DNA of 38,022 bases from assembly GCA_964551315.1 (NCBI GenBank), contig CAZKCM010000041.1:1-38022 (forward strand). The letters run 5' to 3'. Positions 34,236 through 38,022 of this stretch are shown here, piece after piece (position 1 is the first letter of the stretch; each line of letters starts with the position of its first letter). The notes beneath the pieces are model-generated. The model worked only from the letters and a program-made list of their open reading frames with translations, had not been told where the DNA came from and searched no databases. A program made the translations under genes and the position numbers. Source of the DNA: Virgifigura sp964551315. GTDB lineage: Bacteria; Pseudomonadota; Alphaproteobacteria; Dongiales; Dongiaceae.

Positions 34236-34763
34236 CTGAGCAACGGAAATCTGCCTAGGCTGACCACGGACGGCGCCTGGACCGGAGAGCCGCCCGATCC
34301 GCTGGCCGCACCGGAGCGGTACGACGGCGTCCTGTGGCGCCGGGTTTTTGCCTATGCCGTCGATCTCGTTCTGATCGGCGTGCTCTGGGTCGTCGCGTTC
34401 CTGCTGTTTTCCGTGGCGGGTCTGCTGTCGCTTGGCCTCCTCTTCCCCATAATGCCCGTGGGGCTGTCGCTCGTTCCGGTCGCCTATCACACCCTGTTGA
34501 TCGGCGGGCCGTGGTCGGCCACTCTGGGCATGCTGCTTTTCGACCTGGAGGTCCGGAGCTGGACCGGCGCCCGGCCGGGTTATCTGCAGGCGCTGCTGAT
34601 GACGCTGGTCTTCTATACATCGGTCGGACTGACCGGCTTCCTCATTCTCGTCGTGGCCCTGTTCAACGCTCGGCACCGGACGCTGCATGACTATCTGTCG
34701 GCGACGGTCGTCGTCCGGCGAACCCGGCTCGATGCCCTGCTGATCGAAGGGCGCAAGGCATAG
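34236..34763 (+). CDS. RDD family membrane protein, apparent CTG start
   Basis: A small inner-membrane protein with the RDD motif (YDGVLWRRVFAYAVDLVLIG, with Arg36 and Asp43 from the chosen start) and three to four membrane helices: about 38-62, 64-85, 90-110 and 130-155. RDD proteins are a broad family of unclear function, often near motility or peptidase genes. No ATG, GTG or TTG occurs in frame before the RDD motif; the first such start is GTG 34380, which would remove the motif and the first half-helix. CTG 34236 is six bases after a strong ribosome site (AAGGGAGG, 34222-34229), so I take it as start, giving 175 residues. Without proof of CTG initiation, a frameshift upstream is the alternative. 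Confidence 0.7.
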   Translation: MSNGNLPRLTTDGAWTGEPPDPLAAPERYDGVLWRRVFAYAVDLVLIGVLWVVAFLLFSVAGLLSLGLLFPIMPVGLSLVPVAYHTLLIGGPWSATLGMLLFDLEVRSWTGARPGYLQALLMTLVFYTSVGLTGFLILVVALFNARHRTLHDYLSATVVVRRTRLDALLIEGRKA

Positions 34764-34816
34764 GAAGTGGTTCCGGCGTCCGGGCCGGACCGCAGCGATC
34801 GCAGGATGGACCATCG

Positions 34817-35554
34817 ATGACAATCCATAGCCGGCCGCATCCCCTGCCCTTCCTGGTCACGATGGAGTTGCCCTGCGCCTATCTGCCGGGGCGAATGGAG
34901 CGCAAGATCGTCACCGAACTCGCCGGGCCAGGCGCTGCCGACACCTATGAGATCCTGTCGCGCGCCGGCTTCCGCCGCAGCCATTCCATCGCCTATCGTC
35001 CGGCCTGCAGCGGCTGCGCGGCCTGCGTGCCGGTCCGCGTCGTTGCCCGGGAGTTCCGGCCCGGGCGATCGCTGCGCCGCATCAAGCGGTGGAACGGCGA
35101 CCTTACCGCCCGCATCGAGCCGCCGCTGGGTACACAGGAGCAGTACCGGATCTTCGCCCGCTATCTCGAGAAGCGCCACGGCGACGGCGAGATGGCCGGC
35201 ATGTCGTTCCGCGAGTACCGGTCGATGGTCGAGGACAGCCCGCTCCGCACCCGTCTCATCGAATTCCGCGATCCGGGCGGTTCGCTTGTCGCCTGCTGCC
35301 TGGCGGACTGGACGCGCGACGGTCTTTCGGCCGTGTACAGCTTCTTCGACCCCGATCTCTCTCACCGCAGCCTCGGCAGCTACATGATCCTGTGGCTGAT
35401 CGACGAGGCGCAACGGCTCGGCCTGCCCTATGTCTATCTCGGCTACTGGATCGCCGAAAGCAGAAAGATGGCGTACAAGGCCCGCTTCCGGCCGCTGGAA
35501 TCGTTCGGCCCGGAAGGCTGGCGGCGCCTGGATCCACCGGCCGGGAACGGCTGA
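34817..35554 (+). CDS. bpt: Aspartate/glutamate leucyl- or arginyl-transferase (Bpt/Ate)
   Basis: A 245-residue aminoacyl-tRNA-protein transferase of the Bpt/Ate1 group. It adds leucine (or arginine) to proteins starting with aspartate or glutamate, marking them for ClpS/ClpAP breakdown by the N-degron route. The N-terminal domain has the typical PCAYLPGRMERKIVTEL and the cysteine cluster Cys20 with Cys64, Cys67 and Cys70 (ACSGCAACVPVRV). The C-terminal GNAT-like domain has DPDLSHRSLGSYMILWLID and YVYLGYWI. Start ATG 34817 opens a normal-length protein; GATGGACCATCG before it gives a weak ribosome site. It follows the RDD gene by 53 bases. Confidence 0.9.
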   Translation: MTIHSRPHPLPFLVTMELPCAYLPGRMERKIVTELAGPGAADTYEILSRAGFRRSHSIAYRPACSGCAACVPVRVVAREFRPGRSLRRIKRWNGDLTARIEPPLGTQEQYRIFARYLEKRHGDGEMAGMSFREYRSMVEDSPLRTRLIEFRDPGGSLVACCLADWTRDGLSAVYSFFDPDLSHRSLGSYMILWLIDEAQRLGLPYVYLGYWIAESRKMAYKARFRPLESFGPEGWRRLDPPAGNG

Positions 35555-35689
35555 ACCCGGTGGGGCACAGGTGGCGAGGCGCGCTTGCATTTCACTGCCG
35601 GAGCGCGATATCGTTAATGATCTGAACGAACTGCAGGGGGTTCTGCAGCGCGGTTCTGAATTGGGGCCGCGCCAATCTCGGGGAACAAA

Positions 35690-36877
35690 ATGAACCGTCG
35701 CGATTTCCTGGCCGGCGCCGCCACGGGCGTGGTCGTCGGCGCTGCCGGTGCCTATGGCCTCACCCGGGCCGATCGTGGCCCGGCACCCGCCCCGCAAGAG
35801 GCGGCAACACCGGCGCCGGCCGTCACACCTGAACCGGCGGAGTCCGTACCGGCAGCGCCGGCCATCGCCAAAGGTATCCGCGAGTTGAAGATGGTCACCA
35901 CCTGGCCGAAGAACTTCCCCGGGCTCGGGACCGGGGCGCAGCGGGTGGCCGACCGGGTCAACGCGCTCACGGACGGCAAGCTGAAGATACAGGTTTTCGC
36001 CGGCGGAGAACTCGTACCGCCGTTCGAGTCCTTCGACGCCGTCTCGAACGGTACCGCGGACCTTTACCACGGCGCGGAATACTACTGGCAGGGCAAGTCG
36101 CCGGCCTTCAACTTCTTCACGACGGTCCCGGCCGGCCTCACCGCGGCGGAGATCAATGCCTGGATCCATCACGGCGGCGGGCAGGCCCTGTGGGACGATT
36201 TGTCCGCCGGGTTCAACATCAAGCCGATGCTGTGCGGCAACACCGGCGTGCAGATGGGCGGCTGGTTCAACAAGGAGATCAAGAGCGCCGACGATCTGAG
36301 CGGCCTCAAATTCCGCATGCCGGGCCTCGGCGGCGAGGTGATGCGCCGCCTGGGCGTGAACGTGGTGTCGCTTCCCGGTCAGGAGATCTTTCCGGCGCTC
36401 CAGGCCGGAACGATCGATGCGACGGAGTGGGTCGGCCCCTGGAACGACCTCGCATTCGGTTTCTACAAGATTACGAAAAACTACTATTGGCCGGGCATCC
36501 TCGAGCCGGGTTCCGCGCTCTCGATGGGCGTCAACAGGAAGGTCTGGAACGAGTTGACGGCGGAGCAGCAGAGCGTCCTGCAGCACGTCGCCTCGGCCGA
36601 GAACGACTACATGTACGCGGAGTTCAACGCCCGCAACGGCGAGGCGCTCGCGACGCTGGTCAACCAGCACGGCGTCCAGCTCCGGCGCTTCCCCGACGAT
36701 GTGCTGAAGGCGATCGGCACCGCCGCGACCGAGGTCGTGTCCGACATCGGCAACGCGGACGAGGTGACGAAGAAGGTCTATGACAGTTATGTCGCGTTCC
36801 GCCGGTATATCAGCCGGTGGACCGCGCTGTCGGAAGAGGCCTTCACGACGGCCCGCGATGCCTTCTTTCCGACCTGA
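35690..36877 (+). CDS. TRAP transporter substrate-binding protein, Tat-exported, TakP-like
   Basis: A 395-residue solute-binding protein. It begins MNRRDFLAGAATG, a twin-arginine signal (R-R-D-F-L), followed by a Pro/Ala-rich linker to about 60. The mature part has KMVTTWPKNFPGLGTGAQRV, GGWFNKEIKSADDLSGLKFR, MPGLGGEVMRRLG and DATEWVGPWNDLAFG, which fit the TakP branch of TRAP binding proteins; TakP of Rhodobacter binds 2-oxo acids with sodium. So pyruvate or another keto acid is a good guess, but not shown. ATG 35690 has GGGGA upstream. It heads a P-Q-M operon, separate from the mat-like one, and has a 110-base structured gap to dctQ. Confidence 0.88.
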   Translation: MNRRDFLAGAATGVVVGAAGAYGLTRADRGPAPAPQEAATPAPAVTPEPAESVPAAPAIAKGIRELKMVTTWPKNFPGLGTGAQRVADRVNALTDGKLKIQVFAGGELVPPFESFDAVSNGTADLYHGAEYYWQGKSPAFNFFTTVPAGLTAAEINAWIHHGGGQALWDDLSAGFNIKPMLCGNTGVQMGGWFNKEIKSADDLSGLKFRMPGLGGEVMRRLGVNVVSLPGQEIFPALQAGTIDATEWVGPWNDLAFGFYKITKNYYWPGILEPGSALSMGVNRKVWNELTAEQQSVLQHVASAENDYMYAEFNARNGEALATLVNQHGVQLRRFPDDVLKAIGTAATEVVSDIGNADEVTKKVYDSYVAFRRYISRWTALSEEAFTTARDAFFPT

Positions 36878-36890
36878 GCAATGTCGGTGA

Positions 36891-36966
36891 GCCGGCGCGA
36901 CCGCGGCCTTCGTGAGACGGCCAAGGGTTCTGCGCCGGCCGTTCCTCGGGCTTCGAAACCCGGTTT
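36891..36966 (+). terminator. Two hairpins between dctP and dctQ, second TRAP operon
   Basis: GCCGGCGC (36891-36898) is perfectly complementary to GCGCCGGC (36932-36939), enclosing a smaller GGCC/GGCC hairpin. CGGG (36947-36950) then pairs with CCCG (36959-36962) and is followed by GTTTT. The first hairpin may protect the dctP message; the second with its short T-run may partly end transcription. Confidence 0.45.
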
Positions 36967-36987
36967 TGCCTTGAGGCTGCTCCCCCT

Positions 36988-37536
36988 ATGACCGCCCTGC
37001 CCGCGTTTGTCCGCACCATCGACCGGTGCAACGAGGCGATCGGACGATGGGTGTCCTGGGCGGTCATCGCGATGGTCCTGCTCCAGTTCCTGGTCGTGGT
37101 GCTGCGCTACGTGTTCGGCCTCGGCTCCGTGGCGCTGCAGGAATCCATCGTCTACCTGCACGGCCTCCTGTTCCTGGTGGCCGCGGGCTATACGCTGTTG
37201 CGTGACGGACATGTGCGGGTCGACATCTTCTATCGCTCGGCACCGCCCCGGCAGAAGGCGCTCGTCGACCTCCTCGGCACCCTGCTCTTCCTGCTGCCGG
37301 TCTGCGTCCTTCTCTGGGTCGTTTCCTGGCCCTATGTCGCGGCGTCCTGGTCGGTGCTCGAGGGATCGAAGGAAACGAGCGGCATCCAAGGCGTATACCT
37401 GCTGAAATCGGCGATTCTGGTCTTCGTCCTCCTGGTCGCCCTGCAAGGCTTTTCCCTGGCGGCGCGATCGGCGCTCATCCTGCTCGGTGCCGAGCTGCCG
37501 ACCGCCGCGCGCCAGGACGAATCCGGGCGCCCATGA
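36988..37536 (+). CDS. TRAP transporter small membrane subunit DctQ-like
   Basis: A 182-residue, four-helix small TRAP permease subunit. Helix 1 covers VSWAVIAMVLLQFLVVVLRY, followed by the usual GSVALQESIVYLHGLLFLVAAGYT block and the loop LLRDGHVRVDIFY, then helices about 85-110 and 140-160. It joins DctM to form the membrane part. ATG 36988 fits the family N-terminus; the ribosome site is weak. Its stop overlaps the dctM start as ATGA. Confidence 0.87.
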   Translation: MTALPAFVRTIDRCNEAIGRWVSWAVIAMVLLQFLVVVLRYVFGLGSVALQESIVYLHGLLFLVAAGYTLLRDGHVRVDIFYRSAPPRQKALVDLLGTLLFLLPVCVLLWVVSWPYVAASWSVLEGSKETSGIQGVYLLKSAILVFVLLVALQGFSLAARSALILLGAELPTAARQDESGRP

Positions 37537-38022
37537 CGCTCGCCAACACGCTCGACCTGCTGATGTTCGCGGCGCTGTGCGGCATGATGATGGCCGGCTT
37601 CCCGGTCGCCTTCACGCTGGGCGGAACGGCGCTGCTGTTTGCGGGGTTCGGCGCCCTCCTCGGCGTTCTCGACGTCCAGTTCCTTCAGGCGATGCCGCAG
37701 CGAATTTTCGGTGTGATGACGAACGAGACGCTCATCGCGGTGCCGCTCTTCATCTTCATGGGCGTGATGCTCGAGCGCTCGCGCGTCGCGGGAGAGCTGC
37801 TCGAGGCGATGGGGCGCCTGTTCGGCAATCTGCGCGGCGGGCTCGGGATCTCGGTGTCGGTGGTCGGCGCGCTGCTCGCCGCCTCGACCGGCATCGTCGG
37901 CGCCACCGTGGTCACGATGGGGCTCCTCTCATTGCCGACGATGCTGCGCCGCGGCTATGACCCGGCGCTCGCCTGCGGGTCCATCGCCGCCGCCGGCACG
38001 CTCGGGCAGATCATCCCGCCGT
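37533..38022 (+). CDS. TRAP transporter large membrane subunit DctM-like (partial, runs off window)
   Basis: The first 163 codons of a DctM permease are present; the window ends in GQIIPP. The sequence shows the first helices (TLDLLMFAALCGMMMAGFPVA, then VAFTLGGTALLFAGFG), TNETLIAVPLFIFMGVMLERS, and AASTGIVGATVVTMGLLSLP, plus AAAGTLGQIIPP, the conserved re-entrant motif. It starts at ATG 37533, overlapping the dctQ stop by four bases, and forms a P-Q-M operon with the TakP-like binding protein. The cargo is probably a keto or hydroxy acid. Confidence 0.9.
   Translation, partial: MTLANTLDLLMFAALCGMMMAGFPVAFTLGGTALLFAGFGALLGVLDVQFLQAMPQRIFGVMTNETLIAVPLFIFMGVMLERSRVAGELLEAMGRLFGNLRGGLGISVSVVGALLAASTGIVGATVVTMGLLSLPTMLRRGYDPALACGSIAAAGTLGQIIPP

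Noticed and set aside
34199..34258. 19-codon ORF with ATG just before the RDD gene
   Set aside because: It overlaps the RDD gene's ribosome site in another frame and has no good ribosome site; the RDD frame gives the better explanation.

Overview
The window is dense, GC-rich chromosomal DNA (about two-thirds G+C by eye) and reads as an alphaproteobacterium, probably of the Rhodospirillales type. The pointers are an LdtR-like MarR regulator, a HemB with the DxALDxYxxHGxDG metal loop instead of the three-cysteine zinc site, a MatR/MatA-type malonate locus with a TRAP transporter, a eukaryote-like ornithine decarboxylase, and MotA/MotB of the 286/296-residue kind. The taxonomic call is inference. 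I saw no rRNA, tRNA, CRISPR, insertion sequence or phage gene; this looks like core and accessory metabolism.

Layout. 1-5064: the tail of glutaryl-CoA dehydrogenase, an iron-type alcohol dehydrogenase, an enolase-superfamily sugar-acid enzyme, the LdtR-like regulator and an O-acetylhomoserine sulfhydrylase. 5109-7469: a divergent pair made of a Rieske protein fused to a large histidine-rich helical domain and a SufR-like, cysteine-rich repressor; two similar dyads lie between them. This pair is the best candidate for an undescribed system. 7723-12506: hemB, an OsmC-like protein, a 111-residue orphan, a cyanophycinase-like lipoprotein, a PsiE-like membrane protein and a GYD protein. 12770-19938: an adenylate cyclase/TolB-like/TPR fusion, two alpha/beta hydrolases, two EamA permeases and an ornithine decarboxylase. 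The second permease has a 13-codon leader ORF, and a long imperfect hairpin lies between it and the decarboxylase.

19968-25435: a malonate or malonate-like utilisation locus. A FadR-type GntR regulator is divergent from a TRAP P-Q-M operon that ends in malonyl-CoA decarboxylase; no malonyl-CoA synthetase (matB) is present. 25617-28001 is a penicillin-acylase-family Ntn hydrolase. 28222-32185 carries a threonine ammonia-lyase, cystathionine beta-synthase and cystathionine gamma-lyase, i.e. reverse transsulfuration with its 2-oxobutanoate/threonine side branch. A leader in front of the beta-synthase can fold so that its Shine-Dalgarno is buried. 32367-34130 is motA-motB, followed by an RDD membrane protein that seems to start at CTG and a Bpt/Ate aminoacyl-tRNA-protein transferase. 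35690-38022 is a second TRAP transporter with a Tat-exported TakP-like binding protein; its DctM runs off the window.

The themes are uptake and use of organic acids (two TRAP systems, malonyl-CoA decarboxylase, enolase-superfamily enzyme), sulfur amino-acid metabolism (MetY, CBS, CGL) and redox or Fe-S control (Rieske/SufR pair, OsmC). Convergent gene ends often share GC-rich hairpins without U-tracts, and both TRAP operons have a strong hairpin between P and Q. All structures were found by reading, not by folding software.
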